The notes beneath the pieces are model-generated. The model ran no database searches, had not been told where the DNA came from, and worked only from the letters and a program-made list of their open reading frames with translations. Source: Bacteroidales bacterium (lineage in GTDB: Bacteria > Bacteroidota > Bacteroidia > Bacteroidales > UBA932). From it: a stretch of 43,360 bases of DNA. The stretch's first letter is position 1; each line of letters begins with the position of its first letter. The position numbers and the translations under genes are program-made. Shown piece after piece: positions 7,499-14,773 of the stretch. The DNA lies in NCBI GenBank assembly GCA_022648685.1, contig JALCMW010000013.1:1-43360 (forward strand), written 5' to 3'.

Positions 7499-8335
7499 AT
7501 GCAGTTTCGCAATATTAAAAAAGGGCTGGAAATTTTCTTCTTGCTATTGATTGTTATGACTTTTAATAGTTGTGGACGCGCACAACGGCATGAAGATAAT
7601 AATGGCAATGATTTAGATGCATTGCAAAAAGAACTGATGGGCAATCTTTATGATCCTTCTGTTTGCGTAGACAGTTGTATATCTTATATAAGTGATTACA
7701 TGGATGTTTTGATCCGAAAATATGATAATCTGAATCCGGCTGATGTCGACGGGAGACTTGATCTGCAAAAAAGAGTCAGTTTGCTGGTTGATCCGATTTC
7801 CTATTGTGCAAAACATATAAAAAAAGGATCTTGCGAAAAAACCAAGTTCTATGATATTTGCGCAAAGTCGGGCATTATCACAAGAAGTTGGCATTATATT
7901 CCGGAGGCGGATTCCAGTTTCATGATCAAGGAATCCTATTATACGACGTGCAAAGATACGGATCATGAATCCGACAGCAGGGTTCTGATCTTTATGATTT
8001 TTTCTTCCGACTCGTCCTTCGGATTTAAGCGTGCGCTAATATCTGTTCCTGACAATTTCAAAACTCATGCGGTTGTGTTTCTTGTCAATGTAAAAGGAAC
8101 TGTCGAAGACATTGATCATTGTCAGCATGTATATCCTGTCGCTTATATGAAAGATGGCCATTCTACTAAAGATGAAACTACAACCAGCGTATATGGTGAA
8201 GATCTCCTGAAAGGGATGCTTGCCCACGATGTTATGTATGTCATTTATTATAACGATGATGATGCCGTGGAATCCTGCCGGATCACCTTGTCTCCGTTTA
8301 AAGATTTATATAACAAACTTCATTTGAAAGGTTGA
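7499..8335 (+). CDS. Lipoprotein of unknown function
   Basis: The 278-residue protein has an N-terminal hydrophobic segment and lipobox (FLLLIVMTFNSCGR, Cys near residue 26). The body is mixed alpha/beta with several cysteines (CVDSCISY, YCAKHIKKGSCEKT) and no recognised domain. It has its own promoter and lies 86 bases before the six-gene cassette, so it may be transcribed with it. Export to the periplasm or cell surface is the only firm prediction. Confidence 0.65.
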   Translation: MQFRNIKKGLEIFFLLLIVMTFNSCGRAQRHEDNNGNDLDALQKELMGNLYDPSVCVDSCISYISDYMDVLIRKYDNLNPADVDGRLDLQKRVSLLVDPISYCAKHIKKGSCEKTKFYDICAKSGIITRSWHYIPEADSSFMIKESYYTTCKDTDHESDSRVLIFMIFSSDSSFGFKRALISVPDNFKTHAVVFLVNVKGTVEDIDHCQHVYPVAYMKDGHSTKDETTTSVYGEDLLKGMLAHDVMYVIYYNDDDAVESCRITLSPFKDLYNKLHLKG

Positions 8336-8421
8336 TAGAGCTACCTGATTTCAATATTGTTAAAAACGGCTTAAACATAATAGACAATAGATATTAAAAT
8401 ATAAAAGTAAAAAATAAGGAA

Positions 8422-8811
8422 ATGTTTGCAAATACTTGGACAATGATTCTGGATTGGTTCCGGGACAATAGCGAGAGAGGTAAGCTGGTTAGGGATTTCA
8501 ATGCCGCTGCACAAGAATCGTTCATAATGGGAACGGCTCCGACACTGATTAAAGCATCAATATCCAAAGGTGAGAAATCGTATCATCATCAATTTTCCAA
8601 TTGGCTCAATACCGGTCTCAGAATCCAGGCATTCAAGGGTACACAATTGTCTAAAAGCGATTTGACTCAGATAGGCAATGTCGTTTTATCCGATGCCGTG
8701 CTTATGAGGAGATTAGTTGTTCTTGGTTTTGACACGCTTGAGGTATGTTGCGATGGCGGAGACTATGGATGTCGCTGGCAAATTAAAGATTTCATGCAAA
8801 TAGAAGGATAA
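8422..8811 (+). CDS. Hypothetical protein, first of a six-gene cassette
   Basis: The 129-residue soluble protein (MFANTWTMILDWFRDN ... SYHHQFSNWLNTGLRIQAFK) shows no signal peptide or membrane segment. The C-terminal part has a Cys pair (EVCCDGGDYGCRWQ). The family is not recognised. It ends 3 bases before the J-domain-like gene and shares its direction, which implies co-translation and perhaps physical partnership. Confidence 0.55.
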   Translation: MFANTWTMILDWFRDNSERGKLVRDFNAAAQESFIMGTAPTLIKASISKGEKSYHHQFSNWLNTGLRIQAFKGTQLSKSDLTQIGNVVLSDAVLMRRLVVLGFDTLEVCCDGGDYGCRWQIKDFMQIEG

Positions 8812-8814
8812 ATT

Positions 8815-9243
8815 ATGGACGATTTATTTATTGACCTGTCTGTTCGCCTGTCATCGATACTGAAACATTTTATGAATCCGGCATCTCGTCTTTGGGAGGT
8901 CAATGCATGGACTGTAATTGCAGTTTTGGAACTGGCTGTGATAATTGTATTGCTTGCCTTGCACAACAGAAAGCCTGTCGTGAATAACAAGAATGCCGAA
9001 CTTAAGAAGAAGGTGATGGCCGAGACCGTGGATTTTGACAATATAGTTAACAGCGCATTCCATTCTGTTGATCTCTATAACCAATTAAAGGTTAAATGCC
9101 ATCCTGATAGATTTCCGGACGACGCTGAAATGAATGCCAAAGCTCTTGAGATATTTCAACAGATTGCAAAGAACAAGAATAATTTGAAGAAGCTCGAAGA
9201 GTTGAAACAGCGTGCCATTAATGAGCTTAATGTGAAATTTTAA
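8815..9243 (+). CDS. Membrane-anchored J-domain-like protein
   Basis: The 142-residue protein has one membrane helix (about 32-49, WTVIAVLELAVIIVLLAL) and a C-terminal helical region with the J-domain signature: VDLYNQLKVKCHPDRFPDD with HPD at 96-98, then a helix ALEIFQQIAKNKNNLKKLEE. The HPD tripeptide is what J-proteins use to stimulate the DnaK ATPase. Helix I is short, so it is a minimal or divergent J-domain. It sits inside a cassette of small unknown genes, suggesting recruitment of Hsp70 to a membrane complex. Function otherwise unknown. Confidence 0.62.
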   Translation: MDDLFIDLSVRLSSILKHFMNPASRLWEVNAWTVIAVLELAVIIVLLALHNRKPVVNNKNAELKKKVMAETVDFDNIVNSAFHSVDLYNQLKVKCHPDRFPDDAEMNAKALEIFQQIAKNKNNLKKLEELKQRAINELNVKF

Positions 9244-9254
9244 AATTATATCTT

Positions 9255-9479
9255 ATGCAAGTCTTTCTTTTGTTTTGTAACATAGGCATAAGTCTGTTGG
9301 TTGCCATGTTAGGTAAAAAAAGGAATATCGGTTACGGGTGGAGTTTCGTATTCTGCTTTTTACTGGGTCCGTTAATCGGATTGATCATTATTCTTTGCAG
9401 CAAGAAAAAGGATGTGTATTTCGTTGATGTTCAAACAAATGATGATCTTGCCGCTATCAAAAAGGAGGATCAATTATGA
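9255..9479 (+). CDS. Small membrane protein
   Basis: The 74-residue protein has two hydrophobic helices (FLLFCNIGISLLVAMLG and WSFVFCFLLGPLIGLIIIL) joined by a basic loop GKKRNIGYG, and a polar tail. The layout resembles small two-helix inner-membrane proteins. It follows the J-domain-like gene by 11 bases and overlaps the next gene by 4 bases (ATGA), a sign of translational coupling. No family assigned. Confidence 0.6.
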   Translation: MQVFLLFCNIGISLLVAMLGKKRNIGYGWSFVFCFLLGPLIGLIIILCSKKKDVYFVDVQTNDDLAAIKKEDQL

Positions 9480-9700
9480 AAGGGTTCGGTATTTTTCTGC
9501 TGGTTCTGGCAGGGTTTTACTTTATTGTATCCATAGTTGCTTTGGCGGGTGAAAATCCGGAAGCTGCAAATAATCTATTCGTTATGGCATTGATACCAGG
9601 TGTCATAGGCGTGTTTCTTATTCATACGGCTAATCGCAAGAAACGGGAAGCGGAGGAGAAGAAGCATTGGGAAGATGGAAGTGATCAGGTAGGGCATTAA
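9476..9700 (+). CDS. Small membrane protein
   Basis: The 74-residue protein has two hydrophobic segments (FGIFLLVLAGFYFIVSIVAL and LFVMALIPGVIGVFLI) and a charged tail (RKKREAEEKKHWEDGS). The start overlaps the stop of the preceding small membrane gene by 4 bases. It is probably a partner of that protein in the inner membrane. The function is unknown. Confidence 0.6.
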   Translation: MKGFGIFLLVLAGFYFIVSIVALAGENPEAANNLFVMALIPGVIGVFLIHTANRKKREAEEKKHWEDGSDQVGH

Positions 9701-9714
9701 AATTAATTATTAGA

Positions 9715-10116
9715 ATGGGACTATTTTCAAGATGGTTGGGCCATACAAAAGATTTCAATAAAATAGCAAGTGCCGTTGCAAATGTTTCGGTTCTTCTTGA
9801 TGAGTATGATTTTGACAAGGACTACGATTATTTACTACTGTCAGGATGGATATGTCATCTTGGTATTCAGAAGGTATTGGAATCGGGAAGGGTGTTACCT
9901 GATTATTTTTTATATGTTACTATAAAAGGTCATATCAAGAAGATGACAGTTCGAGAGGCTTATATTCTTAGTATCGGCAGGCTGATTAAGATTTCAACCG
10001 GATTTAATGAGGTGGACAGAAAATATATCATGGATGTCATTGATGGAGGCGATGCATTCGTTGAGGTTGACAAGCATATACCGGAAGACAAAAAACGCAT
10101 ATTTGTTAAATACTAA
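9715..10116 (+). CDS. Hypothetical protein with a duplicated 3' end downstream
   Basis: The 133-residue protein is acidic and helical (FNKIASAVANVSVLLDEYDF ... YILSIGRLIKIS), without signal peptide. Its last 35 codons recur at 11692-11805 with two mismatches in about 106 bases, showing that a second copy of this gene existed in the island. It is followed 8 bases later by another small gene. Family not recognised. Confidence 0.58.
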   Translation: MGLFSRWLGHTKDFNKIASAVANVSVLLDEYDFDKDYDYLLLSGWICHLGIQKVLESGRVLPDYFLYVTIKGHIKKMTVREAYILSIGRLIKISTGFNEVDRKYIMDVIDGGDAFVEVDKHIPEDKKRIFVKY

Positions 10117-10123
10117 GTAGGCA

Positions 10124-10504
10124 ATGAAAATATTCCTGATTATTCTAATGATTGTAATCATTATTTTTTATAAAAAGCGAATGCATGATATTGATGAAAA
10201 ACAACGTTTGGCTTCTTTAATTCCAGGGCGTGCCGACTATCTTCGCAATAATTTCGGTGATCTTGTCGACGGGCTTGAAGTATTGTCTGGCTTCAGTGTT
10301 GAATTTGAACGAACCGATTTGATCCGATTGGTAAATTGCGGTGGCCAAGTAGTAAAAAAGATTATTATTCAGCAGATGATGCCTAATATTTTTGTGATAT
10401 ATACAGTAGATAATCTTCCTTATAAGGAATGGAAATTTGATCATAACAAATATTCCGGTAAGCAAATGTTGGAGATAATCAAGAACGATATGAATATGTG
10501 CTAA
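10124..10504 (+). CDS. Hypothetical membrane-anchored protein
   Basis: The 126-residue protein begins with a short hydrophobic anchor (IFLIILMIVIIIFYKKRM) followed by a soluble domain of about 100 residues with no known family. It is the last gene of the tight cassette that starts at 8422 (gaps of 3, 11, -4, 14 and 7 bases). The region after it (10505-10651) has no gene. Confidence 0.55.
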   Translation: MKIFLIILMIVIIIFYKKRMHDIDEKQRLASLIPGRADYLRNNFGDLVDGLEVLSGFSVEFERTDLIRLVNCGGQVVKKIIIQQMMPNIFVIYTVDNLPYKEWKFDHNKYSGKQMLEIIKNDMNMC

Positions 10505-10651
10505 GAATTTTATCAGGGAGTTATTTCCGATTCATTCGTTTATACCACAAAGCTGATAATATATTTATTTAGAATCTATTGCCAGTTATACATCAAAAAA
10601 AATAAATACAATTAGAGATTTATAAACTATAATTAATTAAAATTCATAAAT

Positions 10652-11398
10652 ATGAAAAAGTTCTATTTATTGGCAATTATCGCTTTATCATTGAGTGGAA
10701 CACAGAATACGTTTGCTCAAGAACAATTAGACTCACTTTTTTATTTAAATGGGAAGATTGAAACCGTGTCTGTTTTAAAGGACAATAATGAGTCTATTGA
10801 ATGCACATATCCTGGAGAAAACATGCTTACAACAATAAACAAATCAAAGCTTCTTAAAATTGTATTTAAGAGTGGAAGAATGGAAGAGTGCAATCAGCCA
10901 ATCTTAAAAGAAGAAGAGGCAAAACTAGATAAGATTTATATGGCTAACGGAGATGTAATTGAAGGCAAAATTATTAAAGATAGTGATGAGTCTATTGAGT
11001 ACACTCTACCGAACGAGACAGTATCCATTGTCATAACAAAAAACACACTCAACAGGATTGAGTTTGCTAGCGGCAGAACTGAAGAATATGGAAGTCTTCT
11101 AAATATCAAAGTTATTACATCTAAAGAACAGTGGAAAGATGTAGTGGTTTCTTATAACGAATCTGATTTGAAAGGACTGGAGAAAGTTGAGGAGATATCA
11201 AAGGCTTCTGGATGGGGTGGTCAATTTGCTTCTGGCTTAGGTTACAATGATGCAATCAAGAAATGCAAGAAAGAGGCTGCAAACATGGGTTGTGGACTAA
11301 TTTATATTGTAGACTCGCCTAATAGGCAGAATACTCAATATGGGGCAGGCGTAAGAGTTAATGCGACAGCATACCGTTTGCCAAATTCAAAGAAATAA
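10652..11398 (+). CDS. Exported protein with two internal repeats and a C-terminal DUF4156/YbjQ-like segment
   Basis: The 248-residue protein has a signal peptide (cleavage near FAQEQ). Two repeats of about 55 residues follow, each with an initial strand, an ESIE(C/Y)T block and a closing (F)xSGRxEE: NNESIECTYPGENMLTTINK ... KSGRMEEC and SDESIEYTLPNETVSIVITK ... ASGRTEEY. The C-terminal 90 residues (VEEISKASGWGGQ ... KKCKKEAANMGCGLIYI ... VNATAYRLP) look like the KEAAxxGA-type domain found in RcsF/DUF4156-like proteins. It abuts the IS21 relic; its stop is intact. Confidence 0.6.
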   Translation: MKKFYLLAIIALSLSGTQNTFAQEQLDSLFYLNGKIETVSVLKDNNESIECTYPGENMLTTINKSKLLKIVFKSGRMEECNQPILKEEEAKLDKIYMANGDVIEGKIIKDSDESIEYTLPNETVSIVITKNTLNRIEFASGRTEEYGSLLNIKVITSKEQWKDVVVSYNESDLKGLEKVEEISKASGWGGQFASGLGYNDAIKKCKKEAANMGCGLIYIVDSPNRQNTQYGAGVRVNATAYRLPNSKK

Positions 11399-11430
11399 CA
11401 GTTAATCGACGTTCCACTCCGGAGGCTTAC

Positions 11431-11691
11431 GCACAATACGACAACCTCAATCCAGACGCCGTTCTTGCCGTCTCGGAAGTGGAGTTTGTCGCCGGCATCA
11501 AGCAACTGTAACATTCGTTTGAGTTTGAGCATTGTAATTTTGTCATTTGCCATAATATCGTCTCCTATATGAAAGCAATATTACGAAGTTTATTATGATA
11601 TGATTACAGGTCTCAATGCCGGTACCCATTCGGGCGCTACACCGGTATCCATTGATGCGCTAGAGGTGGTATCCTTTCAGCGATATATTCA
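11431..11691 (-). mobile_element. Internally deleted IS21 relic
   Basis: Bases 11431-11498 match 1828-1895 and bases 11491-11691 match 2268-2516 of the IS21 copy in this window. The two blocks are joined at GCCGGCAT (11491-11498), an 8-base word present at both deletion borders in the other copy (1888-1895 and 2268-2275). The terminus also lacks 48 bases, exactly two of its 24-bp repeats. Only istA codons 1-19 fused to an internal istA stretch remain. The far end is lost. Confidence 0.85.
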
Positions 11692-11805
11692 CTGAATGAG
11701 GTGGACAGAAAATGTATCATGGATGTCATTGATGGAGGCGATGCATTCGTTGAGGTTGACAAGCATATACCGGAAGACAAAAAACGCATATTCGTTAAAT
11801 ACTGA
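11692..11805 (+). pseudogene. Duplicated 3' end of the 9715-10116 gene
   Basis: From about 11694 the sequence matches 10011-10112 with two mismatches in about 106 bases and ends in a TGA at 11803-11805. It starts directly at the IS21 terminus, so the gene head was lost. The intact gene at 11809 follows this tail by 3 bases, as 10124 follows the complete copy, which suggests interchangeable downstream genes. Confidence 0.82.
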
Positions 11806-11808
11806 AAA

Positions 11809-12195
11809 ATGACACAGTTTGATGAAGATATAATGAACGATACGTTAGATATTATTTCAAATAGTGCGAACGAAGATGAAGCTCGGGAACTCTTTTTGAA
11901 TTATATCGCAGGTAAGAAAGATCCGTCTTTGACAAAGAGAAAGGTTAAGAAAATCCTTAGAGAACAAATGGAGGAGGATGCGGAAGAGGCTATAAATAGT
12001 GATGATTTTAAGAAATACCCTGAACTCCGTGAGATGACAGCTAAAGCGACTGCAGAGTTTAGTGTGGAGTATTTCATGTCTGATGATAATCTCCGTTTTA
12101 AATGTGGAATGCCAAAAGAGAAATTTAAGGCATTGGCTGAAAAGATTGCCGCTAAGGTTAAAAAGAAATATTTTGGTTATCTTGGCATAAAATAA
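11809..12195 (+). CDS. Hypothetical charged helical protein
   Basis: The 128-residue protein is highly charged and helical (DEDIMNDTLDIISNSANEDE, KRKVKKILREQMEEDAEEAI, KALAEKIAAKVKKKYFGYLG). No signal, membrane helix or known domain is visible. It follows the duplicated gene tail with a 3-base gap, which fits an ordered cassette. Function unknown. Confidence 0.55.
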   Translation: MTQFDEDIMNDTLDIISNSANEDEARELFLNYIAGKKDPSLTKRKVKKILREQMEEDAEEAINSDDFKKYPELREMTAKATAEFSVEYFMSDDNLRFKCGMPKEKFKALAEKIAAKVKKKYFGYLGIK

Positions 12196-12226
12196 TTGGT
12201 TTGAGAAACTAATAACATTTAAGCTC

Positions 12227-12631
12227 ATGTTTAATAACCTATCAAAAAGGGCTGTCCTGACATTGCCTGAAATTCTGTGCTGTGTTATATCCGCTTTCCT
12301 GATTTGTTCCTGCACATCAACGGTTTCATATAAACCGGGAACGGAAGAATATCTGAAACTGTCCGCGTATGAAAAAGACGTGATGAAATTCGATAGTACC
12401 GGTCTTTGTTTTTATGTTAAAGATTCACGAGCCGAAGCTAACAAGAAAGGTATTTCACGAAAAGAGTACAGGTCCGTTGTCTTGGCAACGAAGAAAGCTA
12501 ACAGGATGCTGGATTCCCTCATTGATGATGCATATAAGAAATCTTCCCATACCGGGGAATATTGTATGGAAATCAACGGCGTTAATGTTACCGAAGAACA
12601 AGCCGGGAAGATTTCCGATTCGTTCAAATGA
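12227..12631 (+). CDS. Small lipoprotein of unknown function
   Basis: The 134-residue protein has a lipoprotein signal (IPEILCCVISAFLICSC-like region, lipobox LICSC near residue 28). A soluble part follows with KGISRKEYRSVVLATKKANR and CMEINGVNVTEEQAGK. No family is recognised. Its stop lies 20 bases before the first HipB-type operator, so it is outside the hip operon. Confidence 0.58.
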   Translation: MFNNLSKRAVLTLPEILCCVISAFLICSCTSTVSYKPGTEEYLKLSAYEKDVMKFDSTGLCFYVKDSRAEANKKGISRKEYRSVVLATKKANRMLDSLIDDAYKKSSHTGEYCMEINGVNVTEEQAGKISDSFK

Positions 12632-12650
12632 TGATACTATCTGTTTTTTT

Positions 12651-12668
12651 TATACCCTTTCGGGATTA
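12651..12668. promoter_or_regulatory. HipB-type operator 1 (imperfect)
   Basis: TATACCCTTTCGGGATTA keeps the TACCC half and a degenerate right half. Its centre is about 40 bases before operator 2. Confidence 0.45.
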
Positions 12669-12692
12669 TTCGGCTATCTATAGTCTAATTAC

Positions 12693-12706
12693 TACCCGAT
12701 AGGGTA
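12693..12706. promoter_or_regulatory. HipB-type operator 2
   Basis: TACCC-GATA-GGGTA is a perfect inverted repeat with 5-base arms. Its centre lies about 41 bases from that of operator 3. Confidence 0.6.
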
Positions 12707-12731
12707 TAATCATTAATCAAATAATAAGAAT

Positions 12732-12749
12732 TATACCCGAAAAGGTATA
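12732..12749. promoter_or_regulatory. HipB-type operator 3
   Basis: TATACCCGAAAAGGTATA can be read as TATAC-N8-GTATA, the same plan as known HipB sites (TATCC-N8-GGATA in E. coli). It lies 43 bases upstream of the hipB start and probably overlaps the promoter. Confidence 0.62.
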
Positions 12750-12792
12750 TTGCATTTGGATTTAATTTGTATATTAGCCGAAAAGTCAAGCT

Positions 12793-13014
12793 ATGACAAA
12801 TAAAACAGAATTGTCCAGATACGTGAAATCCATGCGCAAGCGTTATGGGTTGTCACAGACCGATCTCTCTGAGAAGTCCGGTGTCGGACTCCGGTTTGTT
12901 CGTGAACTTGAAGGGGGAAAGCCTACATTGAGAATGGATAAAGTAAATTGTGTTTTAGGACTTTTCGGTTCCGAATTAGGTGTTATCAACTTAAAGGAGG
13001 AGATTGAAAAATGA
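12793..13014 (+). CDS. hipB: HipB-like XRE antitoxin/repressor
   Basis: The 73-residue protein is almost entirely an XRE helix-turn-helix (ELSRYVKSMRKRYGLSQTDL, then GLRFVRELEGGKP and RMDKVNCVLGLFGSELG). It matches HipB-type repressors that bind the operators upstream of their own operon and, with partner proteins, restrain a HipA-family kinase. The hipS-like start overlaps its stop by 4 bases (ATGA). A fragment of a second hipB-like gene is present at 431-498. Confidence 0.88.
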   Translation: MTNKTELSRYVKSMRKRYGLSQTDLSEKSGVGLRFVRELEGGKPTLRMDKVNCVLGLFGSELGVINLKEEIEK

Positions 13015-13340
13015 GACGAGCCGTTGTTTATTTCAGGGATTTGAAAGCGGGGGAGTTGCTTGAAGACGAAAACGGATATACATTTTGGTATTATCCGGAT
13101 TATCTTAAAGGGGAAGATGCTGTTGCTGTCAGTATTACGCTGCCGCTTTCGGAAACGAAGTATAATTCCAATGTCTTGTTTCCTTTTTTCGACGGTTTGA
13201 TTCCGGAAGGTTGGCTGTTGGATATTTCAGTAAAAAACTGGAAACTTAATCCTAATGACAGGATGGCTTTGCTGCTTGCATGCTGCAGGGATTGTATAGG
13301 TGCTGTCAGCGTTGAAGAAATCAAGGAGGAAGATCTGTAA
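13011..13340 (+). CDS. hipS: HipS-like protein (HipA N-terminal domain, stand-alone)
   Basis: The 109-residue protein corresponds to the N-terminal subdomain of HipA kinases (VYFRDLKAGELLEDENGYTF, then ITLPLSETKY, FPFFDGLIPEGWLLD and ACCRDCIGAVSV). In ordinary HipA this domain is fused to the kinase. In HipBST systems it is a separate protein, HipS, and acts as the antitoxin. Its stop lies 1 base before the kinase start, in a strictly coupled operon. The split is real: the kinase has its own ATG and ribosome-binding site (GGAGGAAG). Confidence 0.82.
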   Translation: MRRAVVYFRDLKAGELLEDENGYTFWYYPDYLKGEDAVAVSITLPLSETKYNSNVLFPFFDGLIPEGWLLDISVKNWKLNPNDRMALLLACCRDCIGAVSVEEIKEEDL

Positions 13341-13341
13341 T

Positions 13342-14283
13342 ATGAAAAGATGTCTTTACTGTTACCGGGAGCTATCCGAGGGCGAAGTCGATTTTCATCC
13401 TTCATGTGCAAAAAAAATATTCGGAAGCAAGTCCGTACCCCTGTTGCCTTATACAAGGGATAATATTAATGATCTTGCAAATCAAATTGTAAGAAGCAAG
13501 ACCACGGTTACAGGTGTGCAGCCGAAATTATCTATGGATATTAATCGTGGTGGCAAGGATGAACCGGACAAACTTACTATTGTGGATTTATCGGGATATT
13601 ATATCTTAAAGCCGCAGTCGAGGATTTATCCCGCTTTGCCGGAAGATGAGGACCTGACAATGCATTTGGCCGGGATTGCAGGTATAAAAGTCGTTCCTCA
13701 TTCCCTGGTGAGGTTTTCTGATGGTGAACTCTGTTATATTACACGTAGGATAGACAGGGAAAAAGATGGCACGAAATATCCGATGGAAGATATGTGCCAG
13801 ATAACCGGGCGCATGACTGAGGACAAGTACAAGTCTTCCTACGAAAAGATTGCAAAAGCCGTTATGAATTATTCCGCTGTGCCGAGACTGGATCTGGTGA
13901 ATTTCTGGGAAATAGTCTTGTTCTCGTGGTTGACCGGTAATTCGGATATGCATTTGAAGAACTTTTCATTGATCGGGCCGGATAACGATGGCTTTCAATT
14001 AGCTAAGGCTTATGATCTTCTGTCTGTCCATCTGGTGATGCCTGAAGACAAAGAGGAACTGGCACTTACATTGAACGGGAAAAAGAACAGGATAAAAAAG
14101 GTCGATTTTGAAAAATCCATGTTAAGTACCGGTTTGGATGAGAAGGTAATACTGAATACTTTCAAAAAATTCATAAAATTGGAAACCACGTGGTATGAGT
14201 TTATCGGCATTTCGTTTTTGCCTCCTGATTTAAAAGAAAAATATAAGGAACAGATCAGTCAGAAAATGAATCTTATAAAATGA
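13342..14283 (+). CDS. hipT: HipT-like serine/threonine kinase toxin
   Basis: The 313-residue kinase starts at 13342 (MKRCLYCYREL); an upstream in-frame ATG at 13300 lies inside hipS and is less likely. An N-terminal CxxC...HxxC knuckle (C4, C7, H19, C22) precedes the kinase fold. Kinase signatures are GVQPKLSM (Gly-rich region), YILKPQSR (ATP-binding Lys), the NSDMHLKNFSLI catalytic loop and AYDLLSVH (metal-binding Asp). HipA-family toxins phosphorylate aminoacyl-tRNA synthetases; the target here is not known. No N-terminal HipA domain is fused, as in HipT. Confidence 0.85.
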   Translation: MKRCLYCYRELSEGEVDFHPSCAKKIFGSKSVPLLPYTRDNINDLANQIVRSKTTVTGVQPKLSMDINRGGKDEPDKLTIVDLSGYYILKPQSRIYPALPEDEDLTMHLAGIAGIKVVPHSLVRFSDGELCYITRRIDREKDGTKYPMEDMCQITGRMTEDKYKSSYEKIAKAVMNYSAVPRLDLVNFWEIVLFSWLTGNSDMHLKNFSLIGPDNDGFQLAKAYDLLSVHLVMPEDKEELALTLNGKKNRIKKVDFEKSMLSTGLDEKVILNTFKKFIKLETTWYEFIGISFLPPDLKEKYKEQISQKMNLIK

Positions 14284-14451
14284 TTCCGAAGAAAAATCCA
14301 TGGCAGGTGACTTTGTCATTACTACATGCATGCTAATTTTTGTTTGATGTAATCTATCGTTTAATATATACATAGTCTTATTTGAAAAATAGCAGAGATT
14401 TGGGATTAATATATTTATCCATATAGTTATACAAAAAGAGGGATAATTAAG

Positions 14452-14459
14452 TATATTTG
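14452..14459 (+). promoter_or_regulatory. -7 box for the zinc-ribbon/GNAT operon
   Basis: TATATTTG fits the Bacteroides TAnnTTTG box and lies 50 bases before the 14510 start. No clear -33 match is seen. Nothing else is visible in 14284-14509. Confidence 0.45.
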
Positions 14460-14509
14460 TCTGTTAAAGGAATTAAAAGTAAAACCAATATTTCTTAAAT
14501 AATCCGACT

Positions 14510-14773
14510 ATGAAGAAACAAAACAAAGTATGCCAGAGTTGCGGGATGCCTTTAAGTAAGGATCCTCAAGGCTGCGGGACAAACGCAGACGGTTCTGCGA
14601 ATCATGATTATTGCAGTTACTGCTACAAGGATGGAAAGTTCCTTTTCGATGGTTCTGTTCTTGAATTTCAGGAATTCTGCAGAAAAATGATGGTGGAGAG
14701 CGGACATAGCAAAGTTATGGCCTGGCTTTTCACACGTGGAATGAAACGGCTGGCAAGATGGAAAAAATCATAA
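14510..14773 (+). CDS. Small zinc-ribbon protein
   Basis: The 87-residue protein carries a treble-clef/ribbon of the putative zinc-ribbon family (CQSCGMPLSKDPQGCGTNAD ... DYCSYCYKDGKF, five to six Cys in the first 45 residues) and a basic C-terminal helix (FTRGMKRLARWKKS). Such genes are widespread next to GNAT or DUF3795 genes and are of unknown function. The next gene starts 16 bases before its stop, a long overlap that implies coupling. Confidence 0.8.
   Translation: MKKQNKVCQSCGMPLSKDPQGCGTNADGSANHDYCSYCYKDGKFLFDGSVLEFQEFCRKMMVESGHSKVMAWLFTRGMKRLARWKKS

Noticed and set aside
2517..11430. Active composite transposon bounded by two IS21 copies
   Set aside because: Both copies are decayed and lack their second terminus; they may have promoted recombination but cannot move the island.
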